In this document: positions 1 through 5,868 of the stretch, one piece after another | How positions within the stretch are numbered: the stretch's first letter is position 1 | Layout: every line of letters begins with the position of its first letter | DNA from: Fidelibacterota bacterium | GTDB taxonomy: Bacteria; Fidelibacterota; Marinisomatia; Marinisomatales; J089 | NCBI GenBank assembly: GCA_003695105.1 | Contig: RFIZ01000305.1 | Location: 1-7,352, forward strand | Length of the DNA stretch: 7,352 bases | Direction of reading: 5' to 3' | The notes under the pieces: model-generated | Database searches by the model: none | The model's input: only the letters and a program-made list of their open reading frames with translations | Told to the model about the DNA's origin: nothing | Made by a program: the position numbers and the translations under genes

Positions 1-836
1 GCCAGTTCTATGGGTTGCTGGGTCCCAACGGCGCCGGAAAATCCACCACGATCAACATTCTGACGGGACTGGTGCTCCGGCAAAAGGGAACCACGCGGGT
101 CTTTGGCCGGGATACGGTCCGGGACTTCCGGTTCACCCGGGCCCAGATCGGTATCGCGGCGCAGGAATTGTCCGTGGACTGGTTTTTCCCGTTGGAAAAA
201 CTCCTCTATTTCCAGGCTGGGTACTACGGGATCTCCACCCGCCGGGCCCGTCCCCGGGTGGAGATGTTATTGAAAAAACTGGGATTGTGGGACAAACGAG
301 CGGAACGGCTCCGAAATCTTTCCGGTGGAATGAAGCGTCGTTTCCAACTGGCCAAGGCGCTCATCCATGATCCCAAAATCCTGATTCTGGATGAACCGAC
401 CGCCGGAGTGGATGTGGAATTGCGGCGGGAATTATGGCGTTACCTGCGGGAGTTGCACCAGGAGGGGAAGACCATTCTCCTGACGACCCACTACATCGAA
501 GAGGCGGAACTTCTCTGCGAACACGTGTCCATCATCGACCAGGGCCGGGTCATCGAAGAAGGCCCGCCCAAGGATCTGATCCGAAATTTGGGCACGGCGG
601 GTATGACCGTCCACCTGACCGGCTGGGATTCCGCCCTGGATGATCTGCTGAAGGATTACACTTTCACCCGGGAAGAGAATCGCCTTCATTTTTCCCTTCA
701 GCGGCCGGAAGAAGCCATGCCCCGAATCATCACTCTCCTGGCCCGTCACGGCTGTACCATCCAGAGTGTGGATATTTCTCAGCCCACACTGGAAGACGTC
801 TTCCTTCACCTCACCGGAAAAGGAATCAACGAATGA
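1..836 (+). CDS. yadG: ABC transporter ATP-binding protein, YadG-type (5' end outside window)
   Basis: This is the cytoplasmic ATPase of an ABC-2 exporter and pairs with the permease that follows. The frame is open from base 3, where the codons read QFYGLLGPNGAGKST, so the true start lies upstream. By comparison with E. coli YadG, roughly 30-35 N-terminal residues are missing. Visible motifs in order are the Walker A (bases 21-47), a Q-loop glutamine in AAQE followed by the YadG-like QAGYYG stretch, the signature LSGGMKRR (318-341), Walker B with catalytic Glu at 393-395 in ILILDEPTAGVD, and the H-loop His at 489-491 in TTHYIEEAE. All nucleotide-binding elements are intact. A C-terminal extension of about 75 residues ends at TGA 834-836, which overlaps the permease ATG. 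The subfamily call rests on many matching segments to YadG as I remember it. The transported substrate cannot be read from the sequence. Confidence 0.95.
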   Translation, partial: QFYGLLGPNGAGKSTTINILTGLVLRQKGTTRVFGRDTVRDFRFTRAQIGIAAQELSVDWFFPLEKLLYFQAGYYGISTRRARPRVEMLLKKLGLWDKRAERLRNLSGGMKRRFQLAKALIHDPKILILDEPTAGVDVELRRELWRYLRELHQEGKTILLTTHYIEEAELLCEHVSIIDQGRVIEEGPPKDLIRNLGTAGMTVHLTGWDSALDDLLKDYTFTREENRLHFSLQRPEEAMPRIITLLARHGCTIQSVDISQPTLEDVFLHLTGKGINE

Positions 837-1603
837 CCGGTTCCCGCTGGATCGGCCTCTGGACCCTGGTCAAACGGGAAGTAGGACGCTTCTTTGCCGT
901 GTACCGCCAGACCGTTCTGCCGGGATTGATTTCCACGACCTTATACATCCTGGTGTTTGGATTCACCCTGGAAAGACGGATTTCCGAAATCAACGGCGTC
1001 CCCTATACACTGTTCATTCTTCCCGGCCTGATCATGATGAACACCCTTACCAACGCCAGCGCCAATTCATCTTCCAGCATGCTGCAGATGAAACTCATGG
1101 GCCAGTTGCCGGACATATTGCAGGCACCGCTCTCTGGGCTGGACATCTCCCTGGCTTTTATCCTGGGCGGCGCCGTTCGGGGTCTGGTGAACGGTGTGCT
1201 GGTCATGCTGCTGGGAGTGTTCCTGATCCAGATGCCTCTGGCCCATCCCTGGCTGACCCTGGGATTCATCCTCATCGTCTCCTGGGCCTTTTCCGCCATG
1301 GGCCTGTTTCTGGGACAGATGTCCGACACCTGGGATCAGCTGGCCATGATGCAAAATTTTTTCCTGACACCCCTCAGTTTTCTGGGCGGCGTATTCTACT
1401 CCATCGCCATGTTGCCGTCCTGGGCTCAGTCGTTGAGTTTCGGCAATCCGATCTATTACATGATCAACGGCCTGCGCTATACCATCCTGGGAATCGCCGA
1501 TTCCAATCCCTGGGTGAGTTTCCTCATGGCGGCGTTGATGACACTGATTTTTACCGCCCTGGCTGTGATGACCATGATCAGTGGGAAAAAAATCAAACAG
1601 TGA
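833..1603 (+). CDS. yadH: ABC-2 type permease, YadH-type
   Basis: This 256-residue integral inner-membrane protein is the membrane partner of the upstream ATPase. Six hydrophobic segments are visible at about residues 28-45, 58-75, 105-130, 140-162, 175-192 and 228-250. The family hallmarks are LPGLIMMN near residue 63 and a C-terminal block from about 177 to 221 (LTPLSFLGGVFYS, then NPIYYMINGLRY). This block closely resembles the equivalent part of E. coli YadH. The length equals the family norm, so the gene looks complete. The ATG lies inside ATGA shared with the ATPase stop, with an AAGGA-like ribosome site just upstream, indicating translational coupling. YadGH homologues are poorly characterised, and drug, lipid or polysaccharide export are all possible for the superfamily. 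No substrate is claimed here. Confidence 0.95.
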   Translation: MTGSRWIGLWTLVKREVGRFFAVYRQTVLPGLISTTLYILVFGFTLERRISEINGVPYTLFILPGLIMMNTLTNASANSSSSMLQMKLMGQLPDILQAPLSGLDISLAFILGGAVRGLVNGVLVMLLGVFLIQMPLAHPWLTLGFILIVSWAFSAMGLFLGQMSDTWDQLAMMQNFFLTPLSFLGGVFYSIAMLPSWAQSLSFGNPIYYMINGLRYTILGIADSNPWVSFLMAALMTLIFTALAVMTMISGKKIKQ

Positions 1604-1607
1604 GGGG
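1603..1607 (+). promoter_or_regulatory. Shine-Dalgarno site AGGGG deciding the start of the CsgG-like gene
   Basis: AGGGG overlaps the last base of the permease stop codon and sits 6 bases before GTG 1614. The competing start, ATG 1662, has only a pyrimidine-rich stretch upstream and no Shine-Dalgarno motif. This favours GTG 1614, although ATG 1662 gives the more classical signal peptide. Confidence 0.5.
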
Positions 1608-1613
1608 AAAACC

Positions 1614-3107
1614 GTGATAATCATCACCCCACCTCAACGGCCGGCAGCGTATCTTTCTTGTATGAAAACAGGGCTGATTGGGTGCGTTTTCCTGTTGTTT
1701 TTGATCCCCTTGCAGGGGCAATCACCGGACCCGGGGGTCACTCTGGACAAGCAACGTCTGGTCGTTTTACCGGTCAACCCCGAATCCCCCAACGCCCAGG
1801 TGGAAGAAACCATCGCGGCCCTGGTCGCCAGTGAAGCCACCCGCCTGAATCGATTTGTCATTTTGGACCGCAACACGCTGGAACCGCTGCTGGAAGAACA
1901 GGCGCTCCAGCTTACGGGATTGATCCGGAACGAGGACCTGGTCCGGATCGGTGAAATCGCCGGCGCAGAAGACGCCCTGCTGGTCCGGGTCACCAATTTT
2001 GGCCAGAAGGGGGTTCCCCCGGAGGAAGAATCCACTGAAGAAGATGAGGATGAATCGGATGGTTTGTTCAGCTGGGTGGTGAAAAAATCCGTCAAAGCCA
2101 TCATCGCCAAAGAACTGGAAGGGGGTGAACAATACCCCCACAATATCCAGACCGTACTCCAGGGAGAAGTACGGAAAATCCATCTGGAAACGGGGGAAAC
2201 CCTGGCTTCCTTTCCCCTGGATGTGGAACACACGGGGGGCACCAAATCCGCCTCCCTCAGCAAAGTGCTGCAAAAAGCCCGGCGTCAAATCTCCCGGGAG
2301 TTGCGCAATCTCTACGTACTCACCAGTTCGGTGGTGGACGTCCAGTCCGGCAGCGTCACCCTGTTGCTGGGATCCAATCTGGGCATCCGAACCGGCACCC
2401 TGTTCGAACTTTCCACCCCGGAACGGGAAAAAACCTATGGAACACGCACGATTCGCCTTCCCGGCCGGTCCGTGGGACTGGTGCAAACCGTTGCCGTGTC
2501 TCCCGATGCCAATCAGGCCCGGATTCTTCGCAGCTGGGCTCCCATTCAGCCCGGTTACAAAGCCACCGAAGTAACGGTTCATCCGGTGGGTCTGAGCATG
2601 GCTCTTGAGGGTAGTCTGACCCAATCCTATTTTCTGGCCCGGTTCTCGGGAGATTTTCAACCCTTCCAAACCTTCCGGTTCGGCGGAGGAATCTCCCTGG
2701 GAAGTGTTCTGGATAGCTGGGAGTCTCCCGATTTCCTGTTCCAGTTGGACGGAACGGTCGGTTTGCGCCTGCTCCAGGTGCGCCGGTTCACCAGCCGTGT
2801 TTTGCTTCAGCTTCCTTTCACAGTGGCTTTTCGCAATGACGATGCCGGCCATACCGTATCGCTGCCAATATTTTCACCCCGGCTGGGTGTGGAAGTGACC
2901 TGGATGCTCTCTCCCCATCGGGACCTGATTCTGAGTGTGGCTACGGCGCCGACTTCCCTGAGCAGCCAGGAATGGAAATATACGGTTCAGTCGGACAACG
3001 CCGACGAATCCGTCACTCAACCGGCCGAATGGAACCGCGGAACGGGTCCGGACATCAGTCTGACGGGCATCTATCTTTCGGTCGGGTATCGGTTTCTGCT
3101 TTTCTGA
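1614..3107 (+). CDS. Secreted CsgG/FlgT-like envelope protein with C-terminal beta-rich domain
   Basis: No named gene is recognised. Using GTG 1614 (AGGGG site 6 bases upstream) the product is 497 residues. A Sec signal follows, with MKTG at 17-20, a hydrophobic run to about 33 and likely cleavage near LQGQ at 36. Starting at ATG 1662 would give 481 residues. Residues about 47-195 look like a CsgG/TolB-N-type fold: VVLPVNP, then an alternating helix/strand pattern with RFVILDRNTLEPLLEEQ, AGAEDALLVRVT and EVRKIHLETGETL. A very acidic loop (137-149, EEESTEEDEDESD) interrupts it. Residues about 235-321 resemble the FlgT C-terminal beta domain: VTLLLGSNLGIRTGTLFEL, then VGLVQTVAV and ARILRSW. Residues about 325-497 consist of alternating beta-type strands ending in YLSVGYRFLLF, like an outer-membrane strand with terminal Phe. 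It may be a periplasmic or outer-membrane partner of the adjacent exporter. That role is inferred only from position. Confidence 0.8.
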   Translation: MIIITPPQRPAAYLSCMKTGLIGCVFLLFLIPLQGQSPDPGVTLDKQRLVVLPVNPESPNAQVEETIAALVASEATRLNRFVILDRNTLEPLLEEQALQLTGLIRNEDLVRIGEIAGAEDALLVRVTNFGQKGVPPEEESTEEDEDESDGLFSWVVKKSVKAIIAKELEGGEQYPHNIQTVLQGEVRKIHLETGETLASFPLDVEHTGGTKSASLSKVLQKARRQISRELRNLYVLTSSVVDVQSGSVTLLLGSNLGIRTGTLFELSTPEREKTYGTRTIRLPGRSVGLVQTVAVSPDANQARILRSWAPIQPGYKATEVTVHPVGLSMALEGSLTQSYFLARFSGDFQPFQTFRFGGGISLGSVLDSWESPDFLFQLDGTVGLRLLQVRRFTSRVLLQLPFTVAFRNDDAGHTVSLPIFSPRLGVEVTWMLSPHRDLILSVATAPTSLSSQEWKYTVQSDNADESVTQPAEWNRGTGPDISLTGIYLSVGYRFLLF

Positions 3108-3146
3108 GCCTGCCTTTCCCGCTTTCCCTTGCTCCGTGTAGGCTGA

Positions 3147-3662
3147 GTGGATGTAGCTTTACCGGTGATACCAATTCGGATTCTCCGATCCCTGACCTAT
3201 CTGGCCCTGGGCCTGCTGGTGGAATCCTGTTCCCCGTCCGTCAAACTTCAACCGGCCACCGCCCAGGACATCCTCCGGGAGGTGAACCAGTCCCGGGGGT
3301 CCCAAGCCGTACTGGTCAATGTATGGGCCACCTGGTGCCAGCCCTGTGTCGAAGAATTCCCCCTGCTGGTCAAGCTTGACCGCCGGTACGATCAACTACA
3401 AACTCTTTTCGTCAGCGCCGATTTTCCTGAGGATAAATCCCGGGTGGTGCAATTCTTGAAGCGTCAGGGCGTAACGGGGATCAGTTTTCTGAAAGACCAG
3501 TCAGACCAGGCATTCATCGACGGACTGTCGCCCGACTGGTCAGGTACTTTGCCCTTCACTCTGGTGTTCGGCAAGGAAAGCGGTACGGTTGTGGCCCGGT
3601 GGGAGGGGAAACGAACCCAGGAACAAATGGAAGCGGCCATCCGGCTGGCCATCCAGAACTAA
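3147..3662 (+). CDS. TlpA/thioredoxin-like protein, membrane- or lipid-anchored
   Basis: The product is a thiol-disulfide oxidoreductase expected to face the periplasm. From GTG 3147 it has 171 residues. Residues 11-25 form an Arg-containing start plus hydrophobic stretch that ends at Cys28 (VESC). This could be a relaxed lipoprotein signal, although Glu at -2 is unusual, or else an uncleaved anchor. The thioredoxin core follows: NVWATWCQPC with redox cysteines 64 and 67, and a probable cis-proline at 136 (GTLPFTLVF) before the last strands and helix. The helix after the CXXC, EEFPLLVKL, is typical of the TlpA/ResA group. GTG 3165 is an alternative start and would give a shorter, cleaner signal with Cys22. 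Neither start has a strong ribosome site. The gene lies 39 bases after the CsgG-like gene and 21 before the next redox gene. Reductant delivery, cytochrome maturation and disulfide repair are all possible. Confidence 0.85.
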   Translation: MDVALPVIPIRILRSLTYLALGLLVESCSPSVKLQPATAQDILREVNQSRGSQAVLVNVWATWCQPCVEEFPLLVKLDRRYDQLQTLFVSADFPEDKSRVVQFLKRQGVTGISFLKDQSDQAFIDGLSPDWSGTLPFTLVFGKESGTVVARWEGKRTQEQMEAAIRLAIQN

Positions 3663-3683
3663 AGCAACCAATCGGGAGGGAAT

Positions 3684-4274
3684 ATGCATCGCAAAATGAT
3701 TTTGGCACTCTGTTTTTTCACCGGTTTACTGGCCAAAGAATTAATTCTGGGAGCGGACATTCCGCTGCCGGACCGGAAAATGCCCGAAATTTCAGGTCAG
3801 GAAATCAGTTTGCAGGAGGCCCTGGGATCACAGGGTCTGGTGGTGATCTTTTCCTGCAACACCTGTCCCTGGGTCAAGGCCTGGCAGGATCGATACGTCT
3901 CTCTGGCGGCGGAATACCAGCCCCGCGGGATTCGGTTCATCGCCATCAATTCCAACGCGGCCTACCGGGAGAAAGGAGATAGTTTCGCCGATATGAAGAC
4001 CCATGCCCGGCAATACGGTTACAATTTTCTGTACGCCCTGGATCCCCAATCGGAACTGGCAAAAGCGTTTGGAGCCAGTCACACCCCCCAGGTATTTCTG
4101 TTTGACGCTCACGGAAAACTGGTCTATCGCGGAGCCATTGACGACAATGCCCGGCATCCGGACCAGGTGGAGAGACCTTATTTGAAAAATGCCCTGGATG
4201 AACTGCTGGCGGGAAAACCCATTTCGCTTCCCAGTACCAAAGCCCTGGGTTGTTCCATCAAGTTTGCTGAGTGA
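3684..4274 (+). CDS. Secreted thioredoxin/peroxiredoxin-like family protein
   Basis: This 196-residue protein has a thioredoxin fold of the peroxiredoxin-like (AhpC/TSA, PRX_like) group. The ATG has a strong GGGAGGG site just upstream (3674-3680). The N-terminus is a signal peptide, with basic residues at 3-4, a hydrophobic run and likely cleavage after ILGA near residue 24, so the product should be periplasmic. The active site FSCNTCPWVKAW has Cys58 and Cys61. INSN (88-91), GDSFADMK (98-105) and the cis-proline motif HTPQVFLFD (Pro135) follow. GKLVYRGAIDDN (144-155) and the conserved C-terminal LGCSIKF with Cys190 complete the family pattern. Activity as thiol peroxidase or disulfide reductase is unproven for the group. 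It is probably cotranscribed with the TlpA-like gene 21 bases upstream. Its 3' end overlaps the convergent minus-strand gene by 17 bases. Confidence 0.88.
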   Translation: MHRKMILALCFFTGLLAKELILGADIPLPDRKMPEISGQEISLQEALGSQGLVVIFSCNTCPWVKAWQDRYVSLAAEYQPRGIRFIAINSNAAYREKGDSFADMKTHARQYGYNFLYALDPQSELAKAFGASHTPQVFLFDAHGKLVYRGAIDDNARHPDQVERPYLKNALDELLAGKPISLPSTKALGCSIKFAE

Positions 4275-4293
4275 GAGTGGGATCTCCCAGGGC
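4242..4293. repeat. Inverted repeat spanning the convergent gene ends
   Basis: GCCCTGGG at 4242-4249 is perfectly complementary to CCCAGGGC at 4286-4293, with a 36-base loop that contains both stop codons. It could fold on transcripts of either strand and mark the shared 3' end. No T-tract follows on either strand, so it is not a canonical intrinsic terminator. An 8-base match may also be chance, since both arms lie in coding sequence. Confidence 0.25.
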
Positions 4294-4914
4294 CTGCCGG
4301 AGATAGGTCAGCATCTCCCACTGGCGGGTTTCGGCTCCCAGATCCACCTCCAGATTGACGTAACGCGCTCCCATCTGCTGAGCCGCCCAGGAAAGGGATC
4401 CGTCTGACGGTAGGCCCGCCTGCTGCCAGACCACATTATAGGGCCCCCGGGACAGGGTTCGATAGTCCTGTTCCTGGACGGTGAGGAAAAAGTCGCGGGG
4501 TCGGTCGGGTTCCGGCAGGTGGATCTTCCGGGCCGACGGCCATTCGGCTGCCAGGGCATAGCCGGCAAAATTGTTATGCAAGGCAACCAGGACCCCGTCT
4601 CCGTCCGGCAGGATGTCCCGGAGAAAAATCTCCCGATCCCGTTCTATCGCCGCCGTGGTGTGATCCAGGTGCTGGTCCGGAGCCGCGGGATTGGCGGTCT
4701 CCAGATGGTGACGCACCTCTTCCCGGGTAAAGATCCGATTGGGATTGATGACCAGGTCGCCAGCGTTTACCTTGCGGGTGGTGCTGTCCACAAAGTACCC
4801 CCGCACTCCTTCCGCCACCCACCGGGCGAGACATTCCCGAGCCGTGATTTCATCCCCGTGTACCCAGATGCCGGTCCAGGCGGACGTGGCGGGGCCCCGA
4901 ACCTGAAATCGCAC
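4258..4914 (-). CDS. Small M14/succinylglutamate desuccinylase-aspartoacylase-like zinc hydrolase
   Basis: The product is a predicted metallohydrolase of 218 residues from GTG 4914. The family is inferred from motifs. WVHGDEITARE gives an HxxE zinc pair (His19, Glu22). INPNRIF (56-62) matches the substrate-binding NR of this superfamily. VALHNN (110-115) supplies a third zinc ligand, His113. NLEVDLG (187-193) supplies a candidate catalytic Glu189. No signal peptide is seen, so it is probably cytoplasmic. It is shorter than most characterised AstE/AspA enzymes, which are over 300 residues, and the substrate is unknown. An amide or peptide-type bond is the family expectation. The start is uncertain. 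GTG 4914 has a weak GGGA nearby. CTG 4947-4945 is preceded by GGAG at a spacing of 5 and forms a 4-base CTGA overlap with the stop of the upstream regulator, adding 11 residues. It is cotranscribed with that regulator. Confidence 0.7.
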   Translation of the reverse strand: MRFQVRGPATSAWTGIWVHGDEITARECLARWVAEGVRGYFVDSTTRKVNAGDLVINPNRIFTREEVRHHLETANPAAPDQHLDHTTAAIERDREIFLRDILPDGDGVLVALHNNFAGYALAAEWPSARKIHLPEPDRPRDFFLTVQEQDYRTLSRGPYNVVWQQAGLPSDGSLSWAAQQMGARYVNLEVDLGAETRQWEMLTYLRQALGDPTLTQQT

Positions 4915-4943
4915 GGGTCCCAGATGCGATGCAGATGATCCGG

Positions 4944-5756
4944 TCAGGTCGTCTCCAACAGGGCGTCCAGATGGATGTCCGGGCGTTTCATGACCCGCTG
5001 TACAATGGGATTGGGATCAAAATGCAATCGCTGTCCGGCCAGAGTAATGTCCAGAATGATATGATTCGTGGCAATTTCCGTGATGGCCCGGTTTCGGGTC
5101 CAGATGGCGCGACTGTCCGGCCGGTTGGCCGAACTCCCCATCACGGTGGTGGTATGATCCGTGACCAGAATGATTTTGGGATTCCAGATCTTCCGTAATT
5201 CCCGTTCATCCAGATCATAGCTCACCGTTTCGCCAAAGGTTTTCCGTAACCGGCAAAAGGTGAACAGGGTGATTTCCACTCCCCGCTGTTCCGCCTCCTC
5301 CAGGACTTTGTCCAGCACCTCCACCTCCCGGGCCCAGGCTGAGAGGAACAATTTCTGCCGGGCTTCCACGATCGTTTCCTTCAACTTCAGTAACAGATTG
5401 CGATACCCGTGGAGATGCCAGAAATCGAACGCCTCTTCGGAGGTGTCCATCTGGTCCAGGGCTTCCTCCAGTTGTTTCAACCGATCTTCCTGGGAGGAAC
5501 GAAGATGCTCCAACAGGGCTGAGGGGGAAAGGGCTACATACCGTTTGGGGGAGTCTCCCACAGAATTGATCAATCCCATGGCCGACAACCGGTTCAGAAC
5601 GGAATAAATGGCCGACCGGGGAATGCCGGATTGAGTGCTGATTTCATACCCGGTGGCCGGATTGTTCCGCAGCAACGCTACATAGGCCCGGCTGGCATTG
5701 GTGGAAAGACCGAACTCCTGCAATACTTCAACGATTTGTTTCTCCGCATTACTCAT
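4944..5756 (-). CDS. TrmB-family transcriptional regulator (short form)
   Basis: This 270-residue cytoplasmic DNA-binding regulator starts at ATG 5756-5754, with AGGTG about 5 bases upstream. Residues 1-78 are a winged helix-turn-helix of TrmB type: LSTNASRAYVALL, then ATGYEISTQSGIPRSAIYSVLNRL as recognition region, then GLI and the wing ending in YVALSP. Residues 79-103 form a charged coiled-coil that fits dimerisation. Residues about 116-245 match the TrmB/phospholipase-D-like effector domain (KLFLSAWAREVEVL, RGVEITLFTF, then WNPKIILVTDHTTTVMGS). The HxK position reads NPK, so no PLD catalysis is expected. Characterised archaeal TrmB is longer, about 340 residues, with a C-terminal sugar-binding domain that appears absent here. 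It is transcribed divergently from the GH13 gene, so control of that gene is likely. The palindrome at 5823-5844 is the obvious binding site. Confidence 0.88.
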   Translation of the reverse strand: MSNAEKQIVEVLQEFGLSTNASRAYVALLRNNPATGYEISTQSGIPRSAIYSVLNRLSAMGLINSVGDSPKRYVALSPSALLEHLRSSQEDRLKQLEEALDQMDTSEEAFDFWHLHGYRNLLLKLKETIVEARQKLFLSAWAREVEVLDKVLEEAEQRGVEITLFTFCRLRKTFGETVSYDLDERELRKIWNPKIILVTDHTTTVMGSSANRPDSRAIWTRNRAITEIATNHIILDITLAGQRLHFDPNPIVQRVMKRPDIHLDALLETT

Positions 5757-5787
5757 CTGGCACCTGCTTTCTAGACTGAAAATTACC

Positions 5788-5816
5788 TTGGGCTTTGGTA
5801 GGAATCATTCTAATAT
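5788..5816 (+). promoter_or_regulatory. Candidate sigma70-type promoter of the GH13 gene
   Basis: TTGGGC (5788-5793) and TAATAT (5811-5816) are separated by exactly 17 bases. They match the -35/-10 consensus in 4 of 6 and 5 of 6 positions. Transcription would begin near 5822-5825, giving a leader of about 45 bases before ATG 5869. A promoter for the divergent regulator must also lie in this gap. TAGAAT on the minus strand (5812-5807) is a possible -10, but I see no convincing -35 for it. Confidence 0.55.
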
Positions 5817-5822
5817 CTGACT

Positions 5823-5844
5823 CGTAACTCATTCATGAGTTACG
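5823..5844. promoter_or_regulatory. Perfect 22-bp palindrome, probable repressor operator
   Basis: The left arm CGTAACTCAT (5823-5832) and the right arm ATGAGTTACG (5835-5844) are exact reverse complements around a 2-base centre. The site begins about 6 bases after the -10 box, over the expected transcription start of the GH13 gene. Bound protein there would block initiation. It lies 67 bases from the start of the divergent TrmB-family gene, the likely binder, and could also give autoregulation. On RNA it could form a hairpin, but with a 2-base loop and no T-tract it is not a terminator. Confidence 0.7.
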
Positions 5845-5868
5845 GAATTTAACCGCTTTTACCCTGAA

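Noticed and set aside
1581..1613. GTG 1581 as a start for the CsgG-like gene
   Set aside because: It lies inside the permease gene and would add a hydrophilic Lys/Ser-rich stretch before the signal peptide. The GTG at 1614 has a well-placed AGGGG, and ATG 1662 begins the signal directly.
766..1617. Open frame of 283 codons on the plus strand overlapping the permease in another frame
   Set aside because: The permease frame gives six clean membrane segments and YadH motifs. The alternative frame is His/Arg/Pro-rich and hydrophilic without family features.
1067..1627. Open frame of 186 codons on the minus strand opposite the permease
   Set aside because: Its translation is dominated by Gln, His and Gly, the mirror of hydrophobic membrane codons, with no motif.
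1767..2852. Long open frame of 361 codons on the minus strand inside the CsgG-like gene
   Set aside because: It lies fully antisense to a gene with a signal peptide and coherent domains. Its translation is low-complexity, rich in Gly, Gln and Phe, with no recognisable motif. It is a by-product of the G+C-rich codon pattern.
3108..3146. Possible terminator between the CsgG-like and TlpA-like genes
   Set aside because: Only a 5-base AGCCT/AGGCT pairing with a long loop is present, with no T-tract.
4519..4938. Open frame of 139 codons on the plus strand opposite the zinc hydrolase gene
   Set aside because: The minus-strand frame contains the HxxE, NPNR and ALHN motifs and has a sensible operon position. 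The plus frame has none.
5785..5801. TACC-N9-GGTA inverted repeat near the -35 box
   Set aside because: The arms are only 4 bases with mismatched inner positions, within chance expectation. The 22-bp palindrome downstream is far stronger.
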